From NCBI GenBank assembly GCA_031363085.1, contig JANLTU010000228.1, forward strand, positions 1-33,040: DNA of 33,040 nucleotides. The letters are read 5' to 3'. The stretch is from UBA6921 sp031363085. Lineage in GTDB: Bacteria; Pseudomonadota; Gammaproteobacteria; SG8-11. Shown piece by piece: positions 27,501-33,040 of this stretch (position 1 is its first letter; every line of letters starts with the position of its first letter). The notes beneath the pieces are model-generated. The model was given only the letters and a program-made list of their open reading frames with translations, was not told where the DNA came from and did no database searches. Made by a program: the position numbers and the translations under genes.

Positions 27501-27715
27501 CCCGCGAACTGCTGGCCCGGCTCAAGGCGCTACTGGTGTTGAACTGGCGGCAGAAACAATCCGCTCGCGCGATGCTGATAGAGTCCATTAAGGAGACGCT
27601 CGACACCGGCCTGCCACGTGCCTATACGCCAGAGCTTTACAATCAGAAATGCTCAGCGGTGTTTGAGCATGTGTATGAAAGCTACCCAGAGCAGAATGAG
27701 GGGGTGTATTCGTGA
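24524..27715 (+). CDS. hsdR: Type I restriction-modification system, restriction/translocase subunit
   Basis: 1063 residues, the normal size. The N-terminal nuclease domain shows the PD-(D/E)xK pattern: Asp150 in C-R-P-D-L-V-G, then Glu164 and Lys166 in V-I-E-L-K-K-P. The helicase part has Walker A T-Q-G-S-G-K-S (301-307), D-E-A-H at 401-404, and a later motif VI region around Q-T-I-A-R-A-N-R. The C-terminal helical region (beyond about 740) is the HsdM-contact domain. It cuts unmodified foreign DNA after ATP-driven translocation. The ATG at 24524 overlaps the stop of the nucleotidyltransferase gene, so hsdR expression depends on the cassette. No truncation is seen. Confidence 0.96.
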   Translation: MSPHAYSEDQLVEQPAIGLFAALGWQTVSALEETFGASGTLGRETKGEVVLVERLRAALCKFNPALPPEAISNAVDELARDRSAMSLEAANREVYRLLKEGITVSVPDREYSGQKTERLRVVDWEHPDNNDFLLVSQFSVTGALYTCRPDLVGFVNGLPWVVIELKKPGVPARAAFDENLTHYKQQIPALFWSNALLIASNGTDSRVGSLTADWDRFFEWKRIAREDEPRRVSLEVMLRGTCDCTRLLDLVENFTLFSEHKAGLVKILGQNHQFLGVNNAIASMLEARKLGHGRGGVFWQTQGSGKSFSMVFFAQKVLRKLAGNWTFVVVTDRVELDEQIAKTFKASGAVSAAEGEECHAASGAHLRELLRGNHRYVFTLVHKFQTPELLCDRSDVIVLTDEAHRSQYDTLALNMRAALPKAMFLAFTGTPLIAGEERTKDVFGDYVSIYDFQQSIEDGATVPLFYENRTPELQLINPDLNEDIYRLIEEAELDAEQEAKLERELGRQYHLLTRDDRLETVAQDIVRHFLGRGFVGKAMVVSIDKATALKVHDKVKKHWTVEAAQAQKELGELAYLPRGGEMTPEQARRDLRMAELKQRLNVLTTTDMAVIVSPGQNEIQQMQKLGLDIEPHRRRMNDSQPGLDEKFKDTDDPLRLVFVCAMWLTGFDAPSCSTVYLDKPMRNHSLMQTIARANRVFPGKHSGVIVDYSNVFASLEKALAIYGAGKDGKSPVKDKQQLVEELRTAVADATAFCAAHGVMLTEIEALATGNLERLQKIEDGINALISPEDPLRRDFFAHERLVNTLYRAVKPDPSALEFAGRVACITTLAEAIRAKLNPNPLDISQVMNAINGLLDESITGHEIREQGPPPLDLSKINFEALAKRFKKSKHKNTELEVLKAAIRAQLEKMIQLNRTRADFAEKFEELIESYNAGSRNIEELFDELVKLSNGLNDEQQRHVRENMSEEELVIFDILTRPAPALSSEERGEVKKVARELLARLKALLVLNWRQKQSARAMLIESIKETLDTGLPRAYTPELYNQKCSAVFEHVYESYPEQNEGVYS

Positions 27716-27774
27716 CTATCTGCGGTAGATGTGTCGATGCCCATATGGCAACCATCCACCCCGCTGACCTGCGA

Positions 27775-28008
27775 GACTGCGAGCGGGACAATGTGTTGTG
27801 TGTCCGTCTTGGTGACGTTGTAACGCCACTCGTCGGCATCAAGGTCGATGTCTTCCCAGCGGGCGCCGCGTAGCGGAGCACTGGCCCACACGTAGCGAGC
27901 GCTACGATGCGCGGTTTCCAGTGCGCTACGCGATTCGATACGGCGGACCACTGACAGAATATCGGGCGCGCTCACGTCGGGATAACAGAAGTTTTTCCTT
28001 GCTATTCC
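27775..28008 (-). pseudogene. Decayed P4-type tyrosine recombinase (integrase) fragment
   Basis: A minus-strand open frame of 114 codons (27682-28026) contains two recognisable pieces of a P4-like integrase. The first is D-V-S-A-P-D-I-L-x-V-V-R-R-I-E-S-R-x-A-L-E-T-A-H-R; the second is L-R-G-A-R-W-E-D-I-D-L-D-A-D-E-W-R-Y-N-V-T-K-T. In intact relatives these are separated by about 70 residues, so an internal deletion has joined them. The C-terminal H-x-x-R and Tyr regions are absent. The frame continues into the hsdR 3' end, where homology is lost. It faces the 3' end of tRNA-Phe, the usual position of an island integrase. Confidence 0.75.
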
Positions 28009-28028
28009 GCGCTGGACGCTAAACACGC

Positions 28029-28051
28029 AAAAAAACCCCGATGCTATCGGG
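28029..28051 (-). terminator. Rho-independent terminator downstream of tRNA-Phe
   Basis: Read on the minus strand, CCCGAT and ATCGGG form a perfect 6-bp stem around a 3-base loop (28037-28051). A G and a run of seven T follow (28029-28035). It lies about 40 bases after the encoded CCA of tRNA-Phe, so it most likely ends that transcript and insulates the integrase remnant. Confidence 0.85.
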
Positions 28052-28088
28052 CTTCTTGGTCGTTACTGGATGTACTTGGATATTGAAA

Positions 28089-28164
<76 letters not shown>

Positions 28165-28222
28165 AGATTGAATTGCGAAGGTACGCGCCGAGCGATGAAA
28201 CCTGCCCTGCGCGAGAACGCGT

Positions 28223-28252
28223 ATTAGAACGGAGCAGGGCAGATTCCGTCAA
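28223..28252 (-). promoter_or_regulatory. Sigma-70-type promoter for tRNA-Phe
   Basis: On the minus strand, TTGACG (28247-28252) and TCTAAT (28223-28228) are separated by 18 bases, followed by a GC-rich discriminator typical of stable-RNA promoters under stringent control. A 9-bp inverted repeat (28202-28210 with 28234-28242) straddles the -10 box. The predicted 5' leader is about 50 bases. Confidence 0.55.
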
Positions 28253-28285
28253 GCAACCGGTGGTGAATTTGAATGTTATTTGAAT

Positions 28286-28648
28286 CTCTTGCAAAACTCC
28301 GCGCACCCATCGACCCGCATCTGTGCGATCCGACAGTGCTCGCGGTGAGGTCGGCGGCCTATTCCCGCTGCGGCCAGCCCGCGTCATGGCGAGATGCGCA
28401 GGTCCAAACTCACCCGCATCGAAATGTGCCACTTGATGTTTGGCTTGCCGGTTCTGACCGTGGATCAACTGATGTGTTTGCTGTAATGAGCCACCGCTCG
28501 ACGCAAACCAATCCGATACGCCCACCGATGCGTGGGCTGGGCTGACGCCCGCCGTAATCACCTGAGACCCGCAAAAAAACCTTCAAAACCGCGAGCACCG
28601 TCGGATCGCACAGATGCAGGTCGATGGGTGCGCGGTGTCTTGCAAGAG
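28286..28648. mobile_element. 363-bp element with 61-bp inverted repeats (MITE or IS remnant)
   Basis: Arms 28286-28346 and 28588-28648 are inverted copies with 57 of 61 bases matching; both begin, read inward, with CTCTTGCAA. The 241-base interior has no convincing transposase frame. Open frames across it look like chance or decay. Clear target-site duplications are not visible. It separates the tRNA-Phe promoter from the rpoH control region; the 28165-28798 gap otherwise holds only those sites. Confidence 0.65.
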
Positions 28649-28730
28649 GCTCACTACGTTACGAATTAATCATTGTTCCAAACTTTATGCCCAGGTAACA
28701 CCCGCCTGAAGCGCTGAACCTTTTTGCCGA

Positions 28731-28757
28731 TTAGCACTCTTAAATCGCGAGTGCTAA
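28731..28757. promoter_or_regulatory. CIRCE operator (HrcA binding site) upstream of rpoH
   Basis: TTAGCACTC, nine bases, then GAGTGCTAA: an exact match to the CIRCE consensus bound by the heat-shock repressor HrcA. It lies 41 bases before the rpoH start codon. This puts heat-shock sigma factor synthesis under HrcA, an arrangement I associate with beta-proteobacteria. The hrcA gene itself is not in the window. Confidence 0.93.
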
Positions 28758-28798
28758 ACTTCATTTGGTAGAAACAAATCAGTCTCAAGGAATCGACT

Positions 28799-29647
28799 AT
28801 GCGCAAATCCATGACGCTTGTACCCTCCCTCGCCGGTGGCTTGGACAGTTATCTGCGAGCCATCAATCAAGTGCCCATTCTCACCAGTGCGGAAGAGCAT
28901 GCGCTGGCGGTGCGCTGGCAGCGCGACGAAGATTTGATGGCGGCGCAAAAGCTGGTGTTATCGCATCTGCGTTTTGTGGTGCATATCGCGCGCGGCTACA
29001 GCGGTTACGGCTTGCCGCAAGCAGACTTGGTGCAAGAAGGCAATATCGGATTGATGAAAGCGGTCAAGCGTTTTGACCCGAGCATGAACGTGCGGCTGAT
29101 GTCGTTTGCGGTGCACTGGATTCGCGCCGAGATGCACGAATATATCCTGCGCAACTGGCGCATTGTGAAAGTGGCCACCACCAAGGCGCAACGCAAATTG
29201 TTCTTTAATTTACGCAGCGCGAAGAAGCGCTTGGGTTGGATGAATAAAGCCGAAGTCGACGCCATTGCCGCCGACCTGGGCGTGCCACCGGAAACGGTGA
29301 TGGAAATGGAGTCGCGCTTGAGCGGCCACGACACCTCGTTCGACGCGCATGCCGACGTTGACGACGACAATGCATTGATGGCGCCGGCGGCCTATTTGCA
29401 AGACCTGCGGCACGACCCGGCCACGCAATTGGAAAAAAACCAATGGGAAGATCGCAGCACCGAACGCCTGCATCACGCGCTGGTAACGCTCGACGCGCGC
29501 AGTCGTGACATTTTGCAGCAGCGCTGGCTGTCCGACGACAAGCTGACGTTGCAGGACTTGGCCAACAAGTATCAGGTGTCGGCGGAACGCATCCGGCAAC
29601 TGGAAAATAATGCCATGAAAAAGCTGAAGGCGACGCTAGAAGCGTGA
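28799..29647 (+). CDS. rpoH: RNA polymerase heat-shock sigma factor sigma-32
   Basis: 282 residues, the usual size. It directs RNA polymerase to heat-shock promoters. The sigma region 2 is clear (D-L-V-Q-E-G-N-I-G-L-M-K-A-V-K-R-F-D-P, then S-F-A-V-H-W-I-R-A-E). The RpoH box Q-R-K-L-F-F-N-L-R sits at 131-139 and is diagnostic. Region 4 ends with L-A-N-K-Y-Q-V-S-A-E-R-I-R-Q-L-E-N-N-A-M-K-K-L. The ATG follows an AAGGA ribosome binding site. Transcription should be repressed by HrcA at the CIRCE site and ends at a strong terminator just downstream. Confidence 0.97.
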   Translation: MRKSMTLVPSLAGGLDSYLRAINQVPILTSAEEHALAVRWQRDEDLMAAQKLVLSHLRFVVHIARGYSGYGLPQADLVQEGNIGLMKAVKRFDPSMNVRLMSFAVHWIRAEMHEYILRNWRIVKVATTKAQRKLFFNLRSAKKRLGWMNKAEVDAIAADLGVPPETVMEMESRLSGHDTSFDAHADVDDDNALMAPAAYLQDLRHDPATQLEKNQWEDRSTERLHHALVTLDARSRDILQQRWLSDDKLTLQDLANKYQVSAERIRQLENNAMKKLKATLEA

Positions 29648-29664
29648 GCGTCGGTTGTTGACTG

Positions 29665-29692
29665 AAAAAAGGCCGCTTTCGCGGCCTTTTTT
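29665..29692 (+). terminator. Rho-independent terminator after rpoH
   Basis: A6-GGCCGC-TTTC-GCGGCC-T6: a perfect stem with flanking A and T runs, starting 18 bases after the rpoH stop. The symmetry means it can also act on the opposite strand, ending the converging operon that stops at 29796. Confidence 0.93.
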
Positions 29693-29795
29693 GGTGCCCT
29701 GCTTTATGCATACCCGCGTGAAGTCACGGCGCAACACACGCAAGGCCAACCTATGGCCGAAACCACTTGAGCAGTCTTCCCACCTTCCGGCGCTG

Positions 29796-30776
29796 CTAAA
29801 TCTTCAGCGTGATGCCCGCAACCAGTGTCCAGTTGGCGGTCAATTGAATGCCGTTAACATTGCGATAAAGCGGCGCCTGTGCAAAACCATAAACCTGCAT
29901 ATCTTTGCCCACCGCATAGCGCACACCGGGGCTGGCGAAAATATAGCGACCACCGCTAACGTCGGGTTCCGCATTGCGGCCGGAGTCGCGGCCCTTATTC
30001 AAACCGTTCAGTTGCAGCATCACTGCCGCATTGTCGGCATAGGCATACGCCAAGCCCCCCGTGAGTGACAACTGGTCACCAGCACGATAACCGGCACGCT
30101 TGGCCAGCGCATATTGATACTGCGCACTGACGAAATAAGTCACCTGCCTGAAGGCGGGCTTGTAGGCGTAGTGACCGCCGATGATCACGTCGGTGCTGCC
30201 GGTGCCGGGCTGCAACGAACGCTCCGCCAACTGATGGTCCATGTTCTTGACTTTATATTCGCCGCTCGGCAGCTTCACACCAAACTGCATACCGGAACTG
30301 TCGGGTGCATCGTGCGGCCGGTCAAATTGGTAGCGCGCAAACATGCGCGCATCGCTTAACTCGGAAAAGCTCCAACTCTCGCGCTCCGCCGCTCCGGCGG
30401 GCTCTGCAATGTGCGCATGCGAGCGATTCACGAACGGCAACGAGGCCGCCAAACCCCATTGCGACGTCAGCGCATAGGTCAAGGTTGCGATCAGATTACG
30501 ATTGAAGGTTTTTAACTCGGTGGTTTCTTCGGCGGCCGTTTCCGCACGCGAAATGCTTTTGTTGCCGGCGCGCAACGCATCCTGCTTGACGAATTCAAAA
30601 CGCAGATCCAAGCCAAATTGCCCCGGCTCGGTCGACACGCCCTGTGAATCGAGGCTGGTTTCCAGCGAGCAAAACGATGACCCGCACGACGCAAACGCCG
30701 CGCTACTCAGCGCCATTAGCGCTGTCGCTACTGCACCGCTGCACAACTGACCACTGTTTTTCATACTGATTTTCAT
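29796..30776 (-). CDS. Outer-membrane beta-barrel protein with Cys-containing N-terminus
   Basis: 326 residues from the ATG at 30776, which has GAGGA 7 bases upstream; a GTG at 30788 and an ATG at 30764 are in frame, made by a 12-base tandem repeat. The signal peptide ends near A-A-F-A, giving a mature S-C-G-S-S-F-C-S-L-E start. The rest alternates in the manner of an outer-membrane barrel, with aromatic girdles and blocks such as G-V-K-L-P-S-G-E-Y and Y-I-F-A-S-P-G-V-R-Y. It is related to the 31771-32661 product: the same L-P-S-x-E, G-Y-x-A-G-D and A-x-P-G regions in order. It is the third gene of a minus-strand operon. The substrate is unknown. Confidence 0.75.
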   Translation of the reverse strand: MKISMKNSGQLCSGAVATALMALSSAAFASCGSSFCSLETSLDSQGVSTEPGQFGLDLRFEFVKQDALRAGNKSISRAETAAEETTELKTFNRNLIATLTYALTSQWGLAASLPFVNRSHAHIAEPAGAAERESWSFSELSDARMFARYQFDRPHDAPDSSGMQFGVKLPSGEYKVKNMDHQLAERSLQPGTGSTDVIIGGHYAYKPAFRQVTYFVSAQYQYALAKRAGYRAGDQLSLTGGLAYAYADNAAVMLQLNGLNKGRDSGRNAEPDVSGGRYIFASPGVRYAVGKDMQVYGFAQAPLYRNVNGIQLTANWTLVAGITLKI

Positions 30777-30821
30777 ACTGATCCTCACGCGTTGATGGTA
30801 ATTTCATACCGACGGCCGCCG

Positions 30822-31781
30822 TCATCGCTCCGCTAGGTTCACCGGCAGAGCCCCCAAACCTTTGGAATAAACGTGGATGGACATGGCGATGTTGTTAACC
30901 AGCTTTTGGCGCTCGTCGACGCTGCCGGTCAAAAGCACCACGTTGATATCCTGCGCCCATTCACCGTAAGCAATGCCCACCGCGACGTAGGCGCTGCGAT
31001 GCGCGTCGGTGACTGCCAACGGTGAACTGAAATTGATGACTAGTGCCGATGGCAGAACCAAGTCGCTGTCGTCGACATCGACCTTGCTGCGTTGCAGGCA
31101 GCCACCACTTCCGTCGCCAGTGACACAGTAGTCCGCGCGCAGTGCAAAAAACTTTCCGGCCAACTCCGGCACCTCCGGCATGCTGGTGGGATCATCGTTC
31201 GACGCGGCGACACTCGGCGGCTTGCCGTAGGATTGCGTGTTGGCACGCGCCAGTGACACACGCACCCCGCAGTAACTGTCCGGCGCAACCGCGCGGTCAC
31301 CCAGCGGCAGCAGATATAAATCCCGGGTGACGATATCGATCACATTGGATTTGTCGAGACCGCGCCCGCCAACGGGTTCAGAGCCGTGTCCGGCATGCGC
31401 TGCCGCCGTGGACACCATGCTTTCAAACAGCCTGTACGGCCATTGTGCCAAGCGCGCACAGGGAACCAGCTCCAGCTCATCCAGCACCACATACGCCCGA
31501 TAGATCGACAGCAGGCGGCTGTGGTTATCAACAATGTCGTGATGTTCGATATTGCTTTGGTGGTAGCCGCCCGGCGCGGTAAGTGCTGTGATTGCGCTCT
31601 GCATCTGGCGCGCGGATCGGGTGGTTGCCGCGAGCCGCTCTTCCAAATGCACTTCGGCAAAATGCACGTTGATCCCCGACTCGATACTATTTACGTCTTG
31701 CCCCGGCCCCAGACAAGCGGCCAACACCATCAGCGTGACGCAAACAATAAATGTCGAGCCCGTGCGCAATTTAAAAGTCAT
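30822..31781 (-). CDS. Lipoprotein of unknown function between two barrel genes
   Basis: 319 residues with lipobox L-A-A-C (Cys23). The mature part contains V-V-L-D-E-L-E-L-V-P-C, a His-rich A-A-A-H-A-G-H-G, V-I-D-I-V...Y-L-L-P-L-G-D and S-Y-C-G-V-R-V-S-L-A. This order (strand, His segment, V-I-D-L-like, then Y-C-x-V-x-V) resembles small beta-sandwich lipoproteins such as the DUF4382 or MbnP type, but the match is by eye and weak. Five Cys remain after the lipid Cys. The start overlaps the upstream barrel gene by 11 bases, with GGGATA as ribosome binding site. A metal-binding role is possible but unproven. Confidence 0.7.
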   Translation of the reverse strand: MTFKLRTGSTFIVCVTLMVLAACLGPGQDVNSIESGINVHFAEVHLEERLAATTRSARQMQSAITALTAPGGYHQSNIEHHDIVDNHSRLLSIYRAYVVLDELELVPCARLAQWPYRLFESMVSTAAAHAGHGSEPVGGRGLDKSNVIDIVTRDLYLLPLGDRAVAPDSYCGVRVSLARANTQSYGKPPSVAASNDDPTSMPEVPELAGKFFALRADYCVTGDGSGGCLQRSKVDVDDSDLVLPSALVINFSSPLAVTDAHRSAYVAVGIAYGEWAQDINVVLLTGSVDERQKLVNNIAMSIHVYSKGLGALPVNLAER

Positions 31782-32661
31782 AGCTTATCCCCACGCGCAG
31801 CGTCGCATCTTCTTTCTGCCGCCCGCGTGCATTTTCGATTGCCGGAGTTTGATAGCTCGCGTTCACCACTACGTCTTCGATAGGAGTCCACGCAATTCCT
31901 GGCGTCGCCATAACCAACACCCCGCCGGAATCGTGATCTTTCGCGTCGTTGTAGTGATCGGGCTGTTTGAAGCGACTTTCCAGACTGAATTGCACGGCGA
32001 GATTTTGCAGTAACGCATATTGAGTCAAGCCGGTAACCAGAAAGACATCGCCTGCCTGATAGCCTTGGTAACCTTCCGTCAGCGCATGCTGGTAGGCCGC
32101 GCTGATGTAAAAAAACCACGGCATTGCATAACGCCCGTACCAAATGCCCAAATTCGAAATCGTCGCACCCACACCGGGCTGGGCATCAATATCGATCACC
32201 ACGCCGTGGTGTTTCTGCTCGCTGGATGAAGGCAAGCGCACACCGAACTGCACCCCCCACAGATGCCGCGCCGGGAAACTCTCATCTTTACCGATGAACC
32301 AGCGCGCGGATAAGTCGAGATCGCCCACACCGCTGCCCTGCTGACGGGACAAGTCATAGCGCTTAACTCGTTTGGTAACCTTCGGCACGCTCGCCGCGAC
32401 CATCCACTCTGCGCTGATGGCGTAGCTAAAACTGTAGGTCAGCCGTTCCTCGTCCGTCACCAGTTCGCTGACACCTGGTTCGGCCACCGTTTCACCGCGC
32501 GACAGATATTCGATTCCGGCGCGCATGCGCCCGGCGAACGGCTTCTCGGTACCCATCGTGGTGATGGTCGGGTCGCCGCACAGACAGGTCGCACACGCCC
32601 ACACAGAGCTGACGTTGATATTTACAACCAGCGCAAAACTACACACAACGATACGGCGCAT
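31771..32661 (-). CDS. Outer-membrane beta-barrel protein with C-x-x-C-x-C N-terminus
   Basis: 296 residues with a signal peptide ending near S-S-V-W-A and a mature A-C-A-T-C-L-C-G-D-P-T start, a cysteine cluster that could bind metal. The barrel part ends with G-I-S-Y-D-F, the classical C-terminal Phe signal for outer-membrane insertion. It is paralogous to 29796-30776. It is the first gene of the operon, with AAGGA a few bases before the ATG and a large inverted repeat upstream. Transport or metal-related roles fit, but nothing in the sequence names a substrate. Confidence 0.78.
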   Translation of the reverse strand: MRRIVVCSFALVVNINVSSVWACATCLCGDPTITTMGTEKPFAGRMRAGIEYLSRGETVAEPGVSELVTDEERLTYSFSYAISAEWMVAASVPKVTKRVKRYDLSRQQGSGVGDLDLSARWFIGKDESFPARHLWGVQFGVRLPSSSEQKHHGVVIDIDAQPGVGATISNLGIWYGRYAMPWFFYISAAYQHALTEGYQGYQAGDVFLVTGLTQYALLQNLAVQFSLESRFKQPDHYNDAKDHDSGGVLVMATPGIAWTPIEDVVVNASYQTPAIENARGRQKEDATLRVGISYDF

Positions 32662-32709
32662 ACCTGCTGTCCTTGATCAGACAGGGAATTGTCTATGCAT
32701 GCTCGACCA

Positions 32710-32775
32710 CTTGGGAATGCGGCATTTTGTCGCAGGGACATGCATGAAGGTGCGACAAAATGCCGCATTCCCAAG
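32710..32775. promoter_or_regulatory. 25-bp perfect inverted repeat with CATGCATG centre in a divergent promoter region
   Basis: Arms 32710-32734 and 32751-32775 are exact complements, and the 16-base spacer carries CATGCATG (32739-32746) exactly on the axis. Each arm also contains TGCGGCA-TTT-TGTCGCA, itself a near palindrome. It sits between the operon starting at 32661 and the lipoprotein gene starting at 32868, so it may control both as an activator or repressor site. No sigma-54 promoter with correct spacing was found beside it. Confidence 0.65.
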
Positions 32776-32867
32776 CTCCGCCCTGCTGAAGCATCCTCGC
32801 CACTTCGTAGTCAATTTCACGGACATTAATGCAGGCGCATTGCATCCACGATGAAGGAGAAAAACCC

Positions 32868-33040
32868 ATGCATTGCAGGATGACGGTGAGACTGCCGGCA
32901 CTCATGATCGTTGCAACGACCATCGGTGGGTGCTGGCATGAGGAAACGAATCACGATTTGACGCGCCCCCCAAGCGTGCTTGGGATTACTGGCACGGAAA
33001 AAGGACCGCTGTGGACGCCGAAATATATCGTCGTGGCAAC
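32868..33040 (+). CDS. Lipoprotein, N-terminal part (cut by window end)
   Basis: An open frame of 57 codons runs to the window edge. The ATG follows AAGGAG at ideal spacing. The first residues form a lipoprotein signal with lipobox I-G-G-C near residue 22, followed by W-H-E-E-T-N-H and a stretch containing G-P-L-W-T-P-K-Y-I-V-V-A. The family is not recognisable from this piece. It is transcribed away from the barrel operon across the inverted repeat and may be co-regulated with it. Confidence 0.6.
   Translation, partial: MHCRMTVRLPALMIVATTIGGCWHEETNHDLTRPPSVLGITGTEKGPLWTPKYIVVA

Noticed and set aside
32662..32867. Sigma-54 (-24/-12) promoter beside the large dyad
   Set aside because: GG and GC pairs are present but the spacing between them is wrong in both directions.

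Overview
The window looks like a chromosomal piece of a beta-proteobacterium, or a close gamma/beta relative. The evidence is the co-directional set miaB-phoH-ybeY-corC-lnt, an rpoH gene with a perfect CIRCE operator in front of it, a nearby tRNA-Phe, and Gram-negative envelope genes throughout. Species cannot be told from sequence alone.

Region 1 (1-280) is the 3' end of a formylglycine-generating-enzyme-type (SUMF1) gene. Region 2 (about 370-13400, all minus strand) is a gene cluster that appears built for moving electrons across and beyond the outer membrane. In transcription order it encodes a 624-aa outer-membrane barrel, two triheme c7-like cytochromes, a cupredoxin lipoprotein with a helical tail, a third triheme cytochrome, two NHL beta-propeller lipoproteins, an 11-heme secreted cytochrome with a long Gly/Met/Ala-rich insert, and a YVTN beta-propeller. 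Twenty heme-binding CXXCH motifs are visible. The composition resembles porin-cytochrome conduits and extracellular cytochrome nanowire loci; that function is inferred.

Region 3 (13580-18822, minus) is housekeeping: miaB, phoH, ybeY, corC and lnt, with overlapping or closely spaced genes. A response regulator with a degenerate GGDEF domain follows at 19043-20185 on the plus strand.

Region 4 (20365-28164) is a defence island next to tRNA-Phe. A type I restriction-modification system (hsdM, hsdS, hsdR) carries a two-gene cassette between hsdS and hsdR: a winged-helix-like DNA-binding protein and an AbiEii-like nucleotidyltransferase. The cassette has its own 24-bp perfect palindrome, and each of its genes overlaps the next by 4 nt, running straight into hsdR. 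A decayed P4-type integrase lies between hsdR and the 3' end of tRNA-Phe. This RM plus toxin-like cassette is one of the two most interesting loci here; the cytochrome cluster is the other.

Region 5 (28165-29692) holds a 363-bp element with 61-bp inverted repeats, the CIRCE site, rpoH and its terminator. Region 6 (29796-33040) has a three-gene minus-strand operon (two related outer-membrane barrel proteins around a lipoprotein), a 25-bp perfect inverted repeat in the divergent intergenic space, and the start of a plus-strand lipoprotein gene cut by the window end.
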